Assembly: GCA_005281725.1 (NCBI GenBank)
Contig: SSBO01000012.1
Coordinates: 1,532,194-1,596,193 of the forward strand
Length of the DNA stretch: 64,000 nucleotides
DNA from: Wuchereria bancrofti
Taxonomy: Eukaryota > Nematoda > Chromadorea > Rhabditida > Onchocercidae
Direction: 5' to 3'
Numbering within the stretch: the stretch's first letter is position 1; every line of letters begins with the position of its first letter. The notes beneath the pieces are model-generated. The model had not been told where the DNA came from. It did not search any database and worked only from the letters and a program-made list of their open reading frames with translations. The position numbers and the translations under genes were made by a program. Of this stretch, positions 1 to 15,000 are shown piece after piece.

Positions 1-47
1 AAATTATTATTGAAATATTGTAAAAATAAAAAAAATTTATTGTATAG

Positions 48-1657
48 AGAAAGGTGTATGTCGTGGAATTGAAATGGCATTGAAATTGAAAACACCATGT
101 GAAGTAGTAGAAGCAAATGCTGGATTTAATACTGAATTAATGGTGGCAAATATTGGTGAGAATACAATTGAGGAAGAGCTTACATGGGGTGTTGATAGTA
201 GCATTCGAGTACCACCATTTTGTGAAACAATCGCTGAACTGATCATTTTGGAAGATCATCATACTAGGCTTGTCTTTTATTTTCTATTTTTTATTTTCAT
301 TCTATGATTATTCTTGAATTAATTACATTTGTTTTCTCTAATGTATTCATTCCTCAAACATTAACAAAAAATTTTATTTGTTAAGATAGATTTAATGAAA
401 TAATTTCATTTGTTATTGTATATTTTATGTGGAAACGAAAAAATATATATATACGATTGCATATGATATGAAGTTATATTAATATTTTCAAATGTATTCT
501 GCTAAATTTTAATCATTTCACATATCTTTTATTATTTGTTATACAAGTCAGAATTTTTTTCTTTTTTTTTTTTTATAAAGTAACAAACGATTCAAACGAA
601 ATTCAATTATTTCCTTAAAATTTATTTACAACAAATGTTGAAAAAATGTTATGAATAGTATATAAATTTAAATTGGATACTGGAAACAATACAATTGATT
701 AATAGAAGTAATAACAATTTTATTTTGGAATGATAAAAATAGCCTAAATAATTAGTAGTAATTTATTCGTTTTTACTTAAATTATGGCAAGCTAAACGAT
801 GATTCCTTTTTTTTTTTTTGCAGGAAATTTTCAATCGAAAGTCGTATGTCAGGCCGAATTATTGTTACAGTGACAAATATAAAAGACAATAATAATTTGA
901 TAACAATAATTGAGGGTAAAATTGCTGATATCATACGTAGTATAACAAATTATTCTTCATTGGGCTTCACAATACAAAATGATGTGAGTTAACTTTTTTC
1001 AGTTAAATTTATATAATTAACTTCCTTCATGCAGATTTTCTTTTTTCTTTTCACGTCTATATTAAATTTTATTTATGCAAAAATTACAAAATTTGGCAAA
1101 AAAAAATTCGGCAAAAATTCCTCTAAGATTCTGTAATGATAAACTGATAAAATATTTCTACGTGTTATTCGGTTTACCATCATAATTTCATTCTTATTAC
1201 TGCAGCATTTATATGAGCTTTACTCTTCAAAATAAGCTTTAGATGTTGAGTTACACTTCATTACTGATTCATTGCTGATGAATATGCATTGTTTGGAGCT
1301 CATTAGCAATTCAACCCTTTTTCAAGTACCATCAATCATTTTCATCCATTCCCTATTTTATTCCAAATCATGCATAAATCATAAACTATAAAATGATCCA
1401 TTTATTATCTATCGAATAAAGTTAAAATCTTATCCAAATTTTTGGTTTATATTAAAAAAAGAATTTTTTTTTTTTGTGTTCAAATGCTAGTTTATAGTAG
1501 TAATATTGCTTAAGGTGAAATTATTTTGACATATCTATAATGCCTTTATAACTATTAATTATAGGTTGTTTCATATACAACGAAAGGAATGTGCAAATTT
1601 AAATATGGTATAGAGCAAAAAGTCAAAATAACGGAACATCCTATACGTCAATACTGA
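48..1657 (+). CDS. 3'-terminal exons of a protein with an aerolysin-like C-terminal region (5' partial)
   Basis: Three exons, 48-267, 824-983 and 1565-1657 (TGA), join in one frame. The first follows an acceptor ending at 47 (ttgtatag), so it is internal and the 5' end lies left of the window. The joined tail (about 157 residues) shows EELTW, then VDSSIRVPP, then an acidic ILED stretch, FSIESRMSG and finally GMCKFKYG, with the alternating pattern of long beta strands. This order (W, V-P-P, hydrophobic strand, strand ending in G) resembles the stem and C-terminal lobe of the aerolysin/ETX-MTX2 fold, which also occurs in endogenous animal proteins of unknown role. Only the fold resemblance is claimed; activity cannot be judged from the tail. 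The first intron needs a GC donor at 268 (tag|gcttgt); the second has a normal gtgagt donor. Gene existence is well supported by phase; the family call is tentative. Confidence 0.5.
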
Positions 1658-3037
1658 TTGATTTTCTATGTAGCATTCACGTAAATTACACGTTTTAACA
1701 ATTTATCGTTTATGCTTACATCGTGCTATCTTTTGTACTGCTTTGTAGATAAATCTATTACTATTATTTCAATATTACTAAATAATTATTTATGGTAACC
1801 ATAAAAGAAACTATTGTAAATGAAATTATTGTAAATGCATAAATCCTACAGGAAATTAGTGCCACACATTGTTTAAGCTAAAATCCTGCAAAATTAACGA
1901 ACTGCTAGTTCATTATGTTTATATTAAATTTATACTTTCTATTGCAATTCCAATAACCCAAATATTTTCATCGAATTATTATTCCATCATCATTTCCCAC
2001 ATTGAAAACAATCGTGCATCATTCGATCGTTGCATCCAAATATTACGGCATAATTACTTCTTAAGCTATCTTATTAAAAATATTCTATCAGATATCTTAA
2101 CCAATAACTAACTGCTCATGATAGTAATACATATAATAACCCGAGATGAGAATGGTACTCATTAAATTGATATATAACAAGAGCTTATCATGAAAGATAT
2201 AATATTAAGCAAATCCTTCAGATTATATTTAGTCATAATCCTTCATTTGATTACGTATGATTCCTGTAATAAACATATAAATTCATACAAATATTACTCT
2301 CCCTTTTTAATAAAATATACTTTTGATCTATGAAGTACCAAATTAACTATTCCCAACCTTCATTGCTCCTTTTTTCTTTTTTTTTTTTTAATATTTAACA
2401 TTAAGCACTGCTTACCTAACAATTAAACTAAATAATGGAATGTTATCTAATATTACTAGATTCCATTACTTCCCATTATCTAATTACTAACGAATAAATT
2501 CGAAGTGTTCAGGCAATGCAACTATTCAGCAAAATATTTGAATACAAAACGTTTATAGATGAATGTAACGTTAAATTGAAAGATGAATCCGGAATAACAT
2601 AAGTACTGATGTAGAAATAATTCACAGACCAACAAGTTAAAACAAAATTCACTCTCCAAATCACAAGATAAAAATATACAGATTTTAAGTAAGAAGAAAA
2701 AGAAAAGTAGAAAAAGACATATAAAGCAATGATCGATATCGGAGACAGTGGTAGTGCTAATCTCCTTTTTAAAGCGTTTGACATATTTCTGAGATACGTT
2801 TTATTTATAAGATTTTTTTTTTTTAAATAAAAATTTAACAAAAAATATAGGTATGTTACTTAACAAAGGAGAGACAGACACGTACACACATACATACAAA
2901 CACACACACACACTTATATATAGGCTTATAGCACATGAAACAAAGGTAATAAAATTCGTTAGTGAACAAAAAAAAAAATGACAAAAGAACCCAATATGAA
3001 TACAAGGAAGTGCAACAAATTTAGTCAAAAATGAATT
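1658..3037. other. Convergent intergenic region between the aerolysin-like gene and fln-1
   Basis: AT-rich sequence holding the 3' ends of two convergent genes. A possible fln-1 poly(A) signal (AATAAA on the minus strand, 2800-2805) lies about 235 bases past its stop. A short (CA)n run is at about 2,880-2,912. I see no exon with matching splice sites; the open stretch at 1,869-2,111 has no coding character. Confidence 0.5.
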
Positions 3038-6000
3038 TTAGAATGAAACCGCAAATGGCGAGCCTGGCACATTAGCTTCGCCATATTTGACAAAAATGAA
3101 TCCTTTGACCCTTTCCTGAATACGATAGGTAACCACATATCGACCACCGCCTAGATGTCGAACTGTAACCTCTTCACATGGTCCTTTTGATGTAAGAATA
3201 CCAACGAACAGAAGATTTTCACCTTAATAATAGTTAATAAATTTACTGTTCTTTTACAAAAAACTATTATTAATCCATTGTAGTGATCATAATTTTTTTT
3301 TTCTTTTGAAAGAAATGATTAGTTATCAGACTTTTTGTTTCACTTTTTTCCTCATATCTAAGAAAAAGCAGAAAATGGGAAATGAAATTTGCATCATATA
3401 TAATAAATGAAATCATAAAAGATAAAGGACCAACCCGCAAGAGCGGTATCAATGTTGAAAACAGCTGGTCGACCTGGGAAAAATTTGTTCAAACCACCCC
3501 CTTTAACAGTAACTTTGTTTGCATCACCTTTCAATACTGGAACTTGTGCAACAGTCCCTTTGCTTGTCTTTGCCAGTGCATCAATCTGAAACTAGAAATA
3601 CCTTTACCACAGAAGTTTTAAATAAACATTATTGATGAACTGAAAAACAAACCCATAAACAGCCTAACAGTAATATCTCTGCCTATTTCCTTTCCTTCAT
3701 TCTCTACGTCCCATAAAAAAATGAACAACAAATTTCGAAAAAAAGAAAAAGATCATTAAATAAAACATAATTAGAGAACCTTAATAAGCGAAGTGTCCGG
3801 CTCACCACCACCACCAAGTTCTTTACCGGTCATAACTACTTTGAATGGTGAACAAGGAATATGAACACCTGAAAAAGGATATAGAACTTGACGAACCTAA
3901 TGAAATGAAGGGTAAGGTAAAGACATTCACATTACAGTGAAAGGGGAATTTCTTGTTCAGAAATATCCATCATAAATATCATTTTTCATACCTTATCCTA
4001 ATTTCATTACTTTTCTTTCAGTTAAAATACCTGCATATTTGATATCTACAAAATATGCTCCAGGTGCCAAAGCCATGTATCGTACTTTATAACCCATTTC
4101 CAGCTGTAAATTATGTAATATTTAATTGGTATCAACTCACATAGAGAAAAAAAGTGGTCATACAATAATAACGAATAAATGCAAAATCAATAGAATTGTC
4201 TAATTTAATTAAGAGCAAATTTAAATATATGCTGGATAGTCATGTATTGGGTTTCAGTGTAGTGCTAAAGATGTAAGTCAATAATCCATTCAACCCTTTA
4301 ACTGATGATACTTTTGGATGAAATAAAATAATGGATGTTGGGAAACGAACTAACCTCATACGCGTCCAAAGTAACCTTCGATGGACCATCAATTTGAACC
4401 AGCAGAACTCCGCTTCCAGCATTACAAGTATTAATGATGAATTCACACTTATGGCCTGTTTCTCCACCATGTATACCATCACCGCTTACTGTTACTGCTG
4501 TTGGATCACTGTCCTCATTCGTACCGACACGTAAACGGAAGGGTGAATCACGCATTGGTGCGCCATCAAGTGTCACATCAATATAATAACTTCCTGTCTA
4601 AAAAAAAATATATGTACGAACGAACAATTACCAAAGTCGACAAACCATTAAAATTTTAATGATCAGAAGTCATAAAATGGAAAAGAAAACAAATACCTCT
4701 ACAGGGACGAATCGTAAAGCGTATGATTCGCCTTCATCAATAGGAACAATATCAATTGTTTCAATCTTATTAGTCGGTGTATGAACTTTCGCTTCAAGAT
4801 GACCTGCTGCATGATGCGTGAGCACTGTGAAGGTGCATGCTTTACCAGGCAAACCACAATCTGGGAATGACGCTAACTCAAGACGGCGAGCTTCTCCCGT
4901 TGCGGGAGCCACAAACACCTTTAAATGAAAAATCCGATACTCAAAAGTTTAACAGAAATAAACGTAGAACATGCATGAAATACCTAAGCATATGTGAGAA
5001 GAATATCAACATCCACAATTACCAGATAATTCAATCATCAATTACATCCAAAACTAGAAGAATATCAAGGAATTACTAACTTTAAATGGTGAATCCGTTA
5101 TGTGTTGATTGTTAAATTTGATACTTATCAGATACTCTCCAGGTTTGCTAACTTTGTAATTAAAATGGCAATTTCCATCCTGAAAAAATAGCATTATGAA
5201 CATGTCACATGAATTTCGTTTGGTTCCCGTCTGCTGTGGTAGCATTTCTTACGAAAAAAAATTATTGCAATGAAATTATATTAGTTATTGCTAACATAAA
5301 CTTTGCATCAGTCGGAATCGTTTATAAGTGCTGCAGTTCATCGAACAATATGGAAGACAAAAATGACCTAGAATAAGAACACGTCCAAACCTATGCAATG
5401 TATACCTTATGGTCCTGAAATTGTAGTTCAGCTTCTGATGGTCCTTCTACTGTCACTTCAAGTTCTCCTTGTCCAGCTTCTCTGCTGTAAACATTAAACG
5501 ACTGCTTCACATTTGTTTCTCCTCGTAGTATTCCAACTCCTGCTGCACGTACTTTGTGTGCTCCTACCTCTGTTATATGTCCAACAGTAAATTGGAACGG
5601 ACTTCCTGAAAATTAAAAGAAACTTTCAAAAATGATTTTTTCTTTTTCCCATTTCTGGAAGAGAAGGGATTCAGATGTATGAACAAATAAATGTGATAGC
5701 TTACCTAAAACATGCTGCCCTTTATTGAAGACAGAAATCGCATGAGAACCATCCATTTCAGGCTTGAAAGTAATTTGATAAAGGCTGTCACCAATGTCAC
5801 GCACTTCTATATCAGAGCTTTTCCCATCAGGATCCATAACTTTTGCTGTTGTTTCCATTGGAGATGTATTTTCTAATTTCATATATATGGAAGCATCCTG
5901 ATTGGGCAGAACCATGGGTGCCTTAAAATAGTTTCCTAGTAGTTGTTCACAAATTACGAAAATCAATCTGTTAAGCAGATTCTGGTTCAATTTATGATTT

Positions 6001-9000
6001 GAACGATGCTTTCATAAAATTTAAACATTTACCTGATTCAGTTTTTTGGTGGCTCTCTTCTTCACAGATCCTAATCCCTTACCAGTACAGTTAATAGTGA
6101 ACGGACTGTCTGCAAATATGAAAATTCTGTCAATTTCACTGGAGGAGAACTTTTCTTTTTTCAAAAGGGAAAATACAGCGATTTACAATGGAAATTGCTT
6201 CCACTAACCTTTTACATGTGTATCTGCAAATTTTATGGATAAAATGTAAATCCCTGGTTCCGTCGGCTTGTAGGCGACATTAATCAAGCCTTCTTTTGCT
6301 TCAGTACATTTTAGTTCAGCTTTTGATGGCCCTTCAATAGATACGGACAGACCGCCATAACCTGGAATTAAATTGAACACTATTAACATGAATTAATCTC
6401 CCTTTATGCAGCCGCTAAATAATTCTAATTGACCTGCATTACGCGTATCCACAATCACATCGTTGTACTGCTGAGAAATAGCGTTCGCTTTTCCGTTACC
6501 GCTAACAGTAACTTTCGACGCATTTCCGACCTACAGTAATTCCCATATCATTTACAGCTATTAAATCGATATCGATGACTAAACAAAAAAAAGTGACTTA
6601 CTTGACTTTTATCGACTTTAACTCGGAAAGGTGATTTTGGTATGATTTGACCATTTTTTTTAACAGTAACCATATGTTCACCCACTTCACGAGGAGTAAA
6701 TGAAACACCTAAAAAGATTATTCATCTATAAATAATTCTAATTTGAAGTGGCATATATAATTGTAGTTAAACTACCAGTAAACAAAGAATATATGGGGAA
6801 GAAAAATAAATACAGAATGGTTGAGAAGTAATGATTATCAATACCAATGTTAGCAGAATCGATCTGACGAATAAAACACGGTTCTTCAATACCACTAGGA
6901 CTTTTTATTGAAGCTGACAGTCCTTTGATTTCCGTAGTTCCAATATTCAGTGAAACCTATAATTCATAGCGATAAATTTCAACGAAAATCTTGCTGGAGA
7001 CACCTTGATAAGAAACGAAATTATTTTAGCATAAAATTACAGAAAATGAAATGAAATAATAAAAGAAGAAAAAAACCTCTGATGTTGATCCAATTGATAA
7101 ATGGGCACGTTTCTGACCCTCACCAGCCACATTGACAACAAACGGTGAACCTTTCACCGGATTTCCAGAGAGTTTGACATGTACTTTATATTCACCAGGA
7201 ACAGGTGGTACCCATGCTACAGAACATGTACCATCCTGCAAGGGAAAAAGAAACTATTAAATAACTTTAAAAAATTTTTTGATTAGTTTATTTATGATTG
7301 TAAATTCAAATGTTACTTTATTATCATGACATTTGATTGTTGCTTTTGCAGCTCCTTCAACAGCAACTGCCAATTCTTTAGCTGGTGAACCTTTGGCGCA
7401 AACTGTAAATAGTGCTGATTCACCAACCACTGCACGCGTTAAGCCAGGACCATATACAGTCACATATCCATCATTTGCACTGCTAACGTAAAAAGAGATT
7501 GGACTTCCAGACATATTAACTCCATCATGCTGCACTGATAGAAGATGATTGCCGCACTGTTTTGGGTGATATATCACCGTTATAGTTCCATCAGTGTTAT
7601 CCTACAATTCAAATAGAAAATAAACTTATTATTTAAAAATAAAACTTTCCACTTTAATTTTCTTTTATTTTGTAGTTTTAGGTTTCTAATTTTATTTTTG
7701 AACTAGATTTGTTGTTAAATGTTTATTAAAAACTTAGTTTTTTTTTTTTTTTAAAGTTGTGCTAATCATAGTTTTATACCTATTGCTTTGGAATTAACTT
7801 CTTTAGAGTGTTGAAAAGGTTGGTCTTTAGGTTATTTGTTAGGTTAAATTCTTAGTTTAATTATGAATAATAGAAATAAAGTATCAAGGCTATGTTACTT
7901 TTGCCTAATTTCTCCATATATTTTTTTAAAGGTTTTTTAGTACAATATAGATTAGAGTTCTATTGACTAAGATTTTTCTATGTCAAACTTTCAAAAATTT
8001 ACCTTGATACGCGCAACATCTCTTTTACCGGACGGCATTCTTACTGATGCGCTTAGTTTGTCAAAATGACTATCAGGAGTTACTGAAAAACGAAAAGTGC
8101 GTGGTATCAAATGTTTCTCAATGTTGTAAAAACACTCCTCCGAATCTGCCTCGCGTTTTAATAATGCTACTTCAGGTTCACCAGCAACAGCTGGTCCACA
8201 CTGAAAAGTACGAGATTAGGTCCTAATTGCAGTTTGCTGTAGAAAAGAAATAAATGAAAAACAAGAAAGGTTTATAATGACTAAATGATTTCTCATTACA
8301 ACATAACATTGCAAACAACAACAACTGCTCCCAAGAAGCAGTTGTTATCTGTATGATATACTTTATTTTAATTCTTGAACATGGATTTTTCTTCTCATTT
8401 CCCCAAAAAAAGCAAAAAATAAGAAATGAATTTTGCATTTTGTTTCTTACATTTGTGAAAATGATATATATTTTACAGTAAAGAAATTTCAACTATGATT
8501 ATTAAAGTTTTTGAAACTGAAAATTATAATCCAAACTTTTGAAACAAATGACTTATAATTATTTACTTCAAATTCATGGAGATTGATTTAAGGAAAAGAA
8601 TATTGGATAGTTACGAAATTTCCTAATTCATTAAAGCCTTAAAAAACTATAGGGAAAAAAAGGAAAGAAATTTCAAAGATTCTAATAAGAGTTTCATTGA
8701 TAATTGAGATAAAGTCCAATGAATGATGTAAAAGCATATTCTACATATTCTACGATTTATCAATTTAATGGGAAGGAATAAACGAACAGATGTACCTAAT
8801 GTTGCAAAACATTTATAACAAATGAAGAATATGGAAAATGAAAGAACGATTATTTATATATTGCTTCACTCTAGTTTAGATTATGTTTACAAGTAAAGAA
8901 TTAAATAGGCAGATGAGATAAATGAGAAGAGATCACATTTCTTTGGAATAATTGATAAATTGGAAGAGATATAAAAACATTTACGAGAGATATCAATAAA

Positions 9001-12000
9001 ATTTTTACATAAATCAATTTATGTGTTAGTTCTGAAAAGAATTTCATTTTTTATCTTATGAAATCTTTTCCTTTGCTACTAATAATTTCATTTTGATAGC
9101 CTTAGAAAAAGTTTAGTTAAACTTTTTTTTCCGATGTTTACTAAAACATAAGCAATAGAGTGATTGTAATGTTAGCAAATGGTAGATGTTGAAAATTAGC
9201 CTGAAAATATAAACTTTTTCTCCTAACCGATTCAATAAACGATATCCACAATTTGATCCAATTTCGAATGGAAAATAAACTACTAAAATGGTTGTGTTAG
9301 GATCATTTGGCCATTTCATATAATGCCGTACTGCTTTTTAAATATCTAAGTATTACTTTTTCAAAATAGATGTCAGCTTTTTGTAGCTCTACCTAATGAT
9401 TAGAAAAAATTATGAATATGAGATTATCAAATGACCTATAAATAAACTGAAATGGTAAGAAGTAATAAAAGTGTAGAATTTCATGGTTAATTTAGTCATA
9501 TCTTCATTGGACTCTAAGAAAAGTAAATTCTAGAAAACATACGTTCAAAAGAAAAAAAATAAATAAAAATAGAAACGAGCATTCTTCAAATAGAAATTTT
9601 CATTATCGTTTGATGATATACAAGTACTACGACATTAATGATAATGAATGCTATAATTAGTTAATAAGTAATAATAGAAAACTTATTGCTAGTTTCCGCC
9701 ATTCTCTCTTTCTTATAGTATTGAAGACCCAGAAGATAGAAAGCGGTCAGTAACAATTTTTAATTATCCAAACAATGCGTAGCGAAATGTTTTTTCGTAA
9801 AAAAAACATCTTTTATTTTTTTGCTAAAGCAACAAAAAATGCTAAATATTTCATCTAAGCTAGAACTCTAGCATCTTCCTTCGTACTTTGATTCAGCATT
9901 ATAAGCTTAGTGTTTAAAAATGTGATAAAAAATAAGGCTATCAATTACTGAAGAAAAATCAGCTGCTTCAAATTGGAAATAATAATGTCTTACCAATATT
10001 ACCCTATACATCAACTCTTTTTTCCAGCAAATGCTGTGAAAACAAAAAAATGTCGATGGAAATAGCAGCAAAAGTAACATTTCACAAAACAACAAAGTGT
10101 TTAAAGGATGAAACATTCTTCTTCAAACTATAATTTATCTAACCCTAATCTAGTTCCATTTTTTGCATACATTAAAACTTTTAATTCAATATATCAAGCT
10201 TGCGTCTAGCAATGATCAAAACTGATTAAACTAAGTAGTAATTGTGACCTAGATTAAGTTACTTTAATTGTCCGAATTAAATAAGATTTGCTAACTTCAA
10301 AATTGAATGTTCCATTAGGTATTTCAACACCACCGTACATCAGTGTAATTTTATGCGATCCTTCATGATATGGAGTAAATGTTACTAAATAACAGCCATC
10401 ATTTTGTTCCACAACGTTTACTTTTAAATCATCTCTATCGGAGACAATATTAAGTGCACCTTCGCCTGCACAGTTTGCATTTACTTTGCATGTTTTCGGC
10501 TCTTCAATAATCCAAAATTCATCGAGCGGTTTTACTGAAATTCCATCGAATAGATACAATAATACAATATGAGAAGTATGTGATTAACATCAAAAATTTG
10601 AAATCTTCTAACTAATCGGTCGTAATAAATAGTTAAAAATACAACTTTAAAAAAGCATCTGAAAAAAAATTATTTACAATACTATTATAAATATATGTGC
10701 AGAACTTACATTCTAAATAGCATTTTTTTGCGGAACCAATTGGAACAGCAGTGATCTCATATGGCTTTGAATGTAATGGTTTTCCATCACCATATATAGT
10801 AATAAGATATGTTCCAGCCATATCCGGGACGAATCCCAGCAGGTATATTCCTTTACTGGCTGTTTCGGTGAGAGATGATTTTCGAGGCTTATTATCTGGA
10901 CCCTATAGAAAAATTAAAATATTCGGTTCGATAACTATGGTATCAGTGACCATTGGTTGCAGTTGTTTTCTCATTTAAAAAAAAGGAAAAAAAATCTTAC
11001 TTTTATTTCGGCCTTTATGTTGCTAATTTTCTCAGCTTTCTTTGCATCAACTAAGAATTCACATCGAAGAGAAGCACGTACTTCATGTGGTAGAATGCCG
11101 GAATCATTTTTTAGCACTACGAATTCCCGTTCGTCTTGCTCAACAGTAAATTCCAATGGCCTGTGATATCGATTGCATCTTTATTAGATGTGAAAAAAAA
11201 AACTTTGAAAAAGACAATGACACGATAAACAATTTGTGTTATCGGAAAAGATAGAAATTATCAATGTGTAAAATACAAATTATAAATGTAAACAAGCTGG
11301 ATAATTTACCTTCCATGAAGAAGTTGACCACCGTACAGGACTTCCAAGGGCAATATTTCACCTGCTCTGGCATTCGGCGTAAATGTTACTCGATATATTC
11401 GAGATTTAATTTCTTCAATAAATGGTTGCTGAAAACCAATAGGAAATCGTACACTGATAGGTTCTATAGCGGTACGTGTAGCATCAATCAAGAATGACGT
11501 AGGTATACCAGCTCGTACATGTCCATTATTATATCCGGTTATCAAGATTTTCGACGGATCATATTCATAATCAACCAATACCGTAAAGGGTGAACCTATA
11601 ATAGTTCACAGATTACTTAGTGAACACAACTGAAATCAAAAACAGTGAATGATAATAGGAAATATGAAGCAAAAAAAAAAGACCGGGAATTTCTTCTTCA
11701 TGATCACCAAAAAAAATGCTTATTTCGTATAGTCCAGGTGTTTGTGCAGTATATTCTACAGTGCATAAGCCATCGGAATGATCAATGATGTTTGTTTTTG
11801 ATTCTGATGGTCCTTTGATAGCCATTTTCATCCTATCTCCTCCAGCATCCTGAATTCAATTTTTCTTATTAAGTTAGAAAACTACTGTTAAACTGTTATT
11901 GTGGATTTACTTCTTTTAACTAAACATTAATTTCATAATAAAAAAACTTTTGTAGATGAAAACAAGAAAATTCATATACTATTTCATACCTTCATATCCA

Positions 12001-15000
12001 CCTGAAAACTTGCCGGTATGCCAACTATTCCACGTTTAAGTCCATCACCAGTAACTCGGCACATAGTTGCATCTTGATTTCGTCGAACGATAATTTGCGA
12101 TTCGTAAACCAAATTTTCATCAAAAAAAACAGAAAATTTTGTCTCGCCAACATTTTTGGCTAACCAAAAGCCTGGAAACAAACTATCATAAACCATCGAG
12201 TGGAATTCAGAAATTATTATTGCTGATGGCAAATAAGTTTCAGTAAGACATAACCTTTGAAAATAGCTGAATCATAGCCATGCTCAAGAGGAACCATATA
12301 TTTTGATCCACTAGCTTCTTCCACAATAACTTCGACACCACTTTTCATAGATATTAAATCCCCAGTATCAATAACAATATCTTCTCGATGTCCAATTACA
12401 ACGGTCTCTGCAAAATTGTGCTTGCTTTATTAGAAAAAAAAAAAAAAAAAAGATACCAAGAATTTTTTGTAATCTTTGCAAGATAAATGAAAACATCAAT
12501 AAAATTCAACATTAGTTTAGTTCCCAACCATTATTTAGACCATCTATCACAATTGATGAAATATCAACTGGTTTAACATTGATGTTCATTTTCAATAATT
12601 CCATATCGTCATAATATAATACCAACTGAAATAAAGTTATAGCAATGGTTAAAGATTATTAAAACTATACTGATAAACTGTTTAACTTTTTGAACAATAT
12701 TACCTTATGCAGACCAGCTTCATGGGCGGTATAACTCGCTGTAAGTGTTTCATCTCCATTATCAATCAAAGCCACGTTCACCGGTGTTCCATTTTCATGA
12801 TATAATTTTGAATCGAATCTTTTGACAGTGCCAACTTTTTGTGGATCAATGATAAAGCTTACTGATCGATTTGCATGAATATTCGGTCCAATACCATTAC
12901 CATAAATTCGAATTTTGCTTGGATCAATTATTTCTCGAACTACTACCTGCATATAATAATAAGTAGCTAACCAATTACAGCAAAATCTTATTAGCAATAC
13001 CGAAGGAATAAGGACTGTTTAGCTAAGAGATTTAAGAATTTAAACTTTCTTTGATATAAAATAAAAAAAAAAAATGCTATTGAAAAGAGACCACAAATGG
13101 TGATCCTGGTATCGCAACACCGCCAACCGATAGAAGAAAATAGTATCGACCGGGTGCTTGTGGAACAAAACGGCATTCATACTGTCCAGATTTAGTTTCC
13201 ATTACTTGTATTGGCACTTCTTCATATTTTTCGTCCAATGCTCTTACTAATGGTTTAAGACGCACTGTAAAAAAAAAAAAGTGTTTACCGTCACATGTAT
13301 GCATATGCAACAAATATTACCAATGAACTATACAGGAGTGAAATTTAAATTGGAATTAGACACTCATTGTGCAGTATATCTCTTACCGATAACACCTACA
13401 TACTGGATATAGACGAGTTATGATGGTTTTCGAAGAAAACTCGTTATGTCAAATTTATCATTTCAGTTCAACTTACTGATGTTATCAGTTTCAAAATTTC
13501 GATCCAAGGCTAGATTACATTTTCATATTATAATTGTAGTCGATATACTACTAGCTTATCCGAAGTAGAGAGCTATTACAAACTTCAACTCGAATACTTT
13601 ATTATGACAATAGTAATTAAGTATAATAACTAAGTACAGTAATAAGATAATTAGGAAGATAGATTAGGGTAAATGCGTTAGGCCTTTTGCGCAAAAGCAA
13701 AAAAAAAAATCTTTTAAGAATCAATCATCACAAGTATGATTAAATTCTTCTCAAATATACCTCTTGTATCAGGCATTTCGATCCAGAATATTAAATCTTC
13801 GCCTTGCAGAGCAGTGAAGTCTGATTTGATACCAGATAACCGCATATCAGCAATTTTAAGATTATTATTAGCTGGCTGCACTTGTACGACAAATGGTGAA
13901 CCCTTGACATGCTCACCAGCATAACATACCTTCACTGTGTAAATGCCGGGTACAGTAGGCTGAAAGTTTTTTTTTTTAAGGTAAATGAAGTTTTGGAGTT
14001 ATTGAACTCAGTAATTCAATATCAAAAAAAAATGAACTGCTTCCAAGAGATGTCTTAAATCTAACTTATTTATTAAAAGCTAGCTATTAGCTGATAGGAA
14101 TAATACTTGCCAACTGCAAATATAATTGCAGCTAATCAAAAATTAAGAGAAAATAAACATGTCGTTTGGAATTAAAGACTTAAATTAATATGGCCAATTT
14201 CAAGACAAAAGAAGACTAAAGATCAAAATGAACAAGAAAAAAAAAATTAACAGTGAATCGAGCAACAGCAGATCCATTTTTATTGTCTACCAGTTCTATA
14301 TCCGGTTTCTTGGAAACATTTTCTGCTGTCAGTGTTCTCCCACTAACAGCAATATCTGTAACGGAAATATAAATATCAACGATTAAATTCAGTTTCTTCT
14401 CAGGTAAACAATTGATACAGCATTGGTTTGGAAAAAATTGGAAGAAAAGTAGATATTCCACCAAGATGCAGAATTTGTCGGGAAACCTACCAATCTGTTC
14501 AAAACGACCACCGTTTGTTTCAATAAGGAAGATGCTTGGCAAATTTGCAACACCACTCTCTAGTCCTGGTCCAAATGCTCGTACTTTTGAATCACTTACC
14601 GGTGATATCATTATCTTAAACAAGAAATTTAAATTCATCCAAAAAGTTCTTCAAAACCAAACTGAAATGAAATACAAAACTAAACAGATCCAATTCAGAA
14701 CTAGGTAATTTTATATCAAAGCATAATAAAAAATGACAGGAATAGAAAAAAAAAAAAGAGAAAAACAACAACAACACATAACGACCACTGATACTATGCC
14801 TAATTGTGATACCCCACACACGCATAATTAACCCTTAAATTGGGATACCATCCATATAATACAACTAAATTGCCATACCATTCCATTTCCCGTATTGCAT
14901 CGTACATTTATTCATACGGTATCCGATAAAACTACTTTTTTCCTAATTCTTCCATGAAATTCATACAAAACTAAATGTATATTCATACAAAATATATATA

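Noticed and set aside
1869..2111. 80-codon plus-strand frame after the aerolysin-like gene
   Set aside because: Ile/Asn/Tyr-rich chance frame in AT-rich DNA; the preceding gene already ends with TGA at 1,657 and no acceptor fits.
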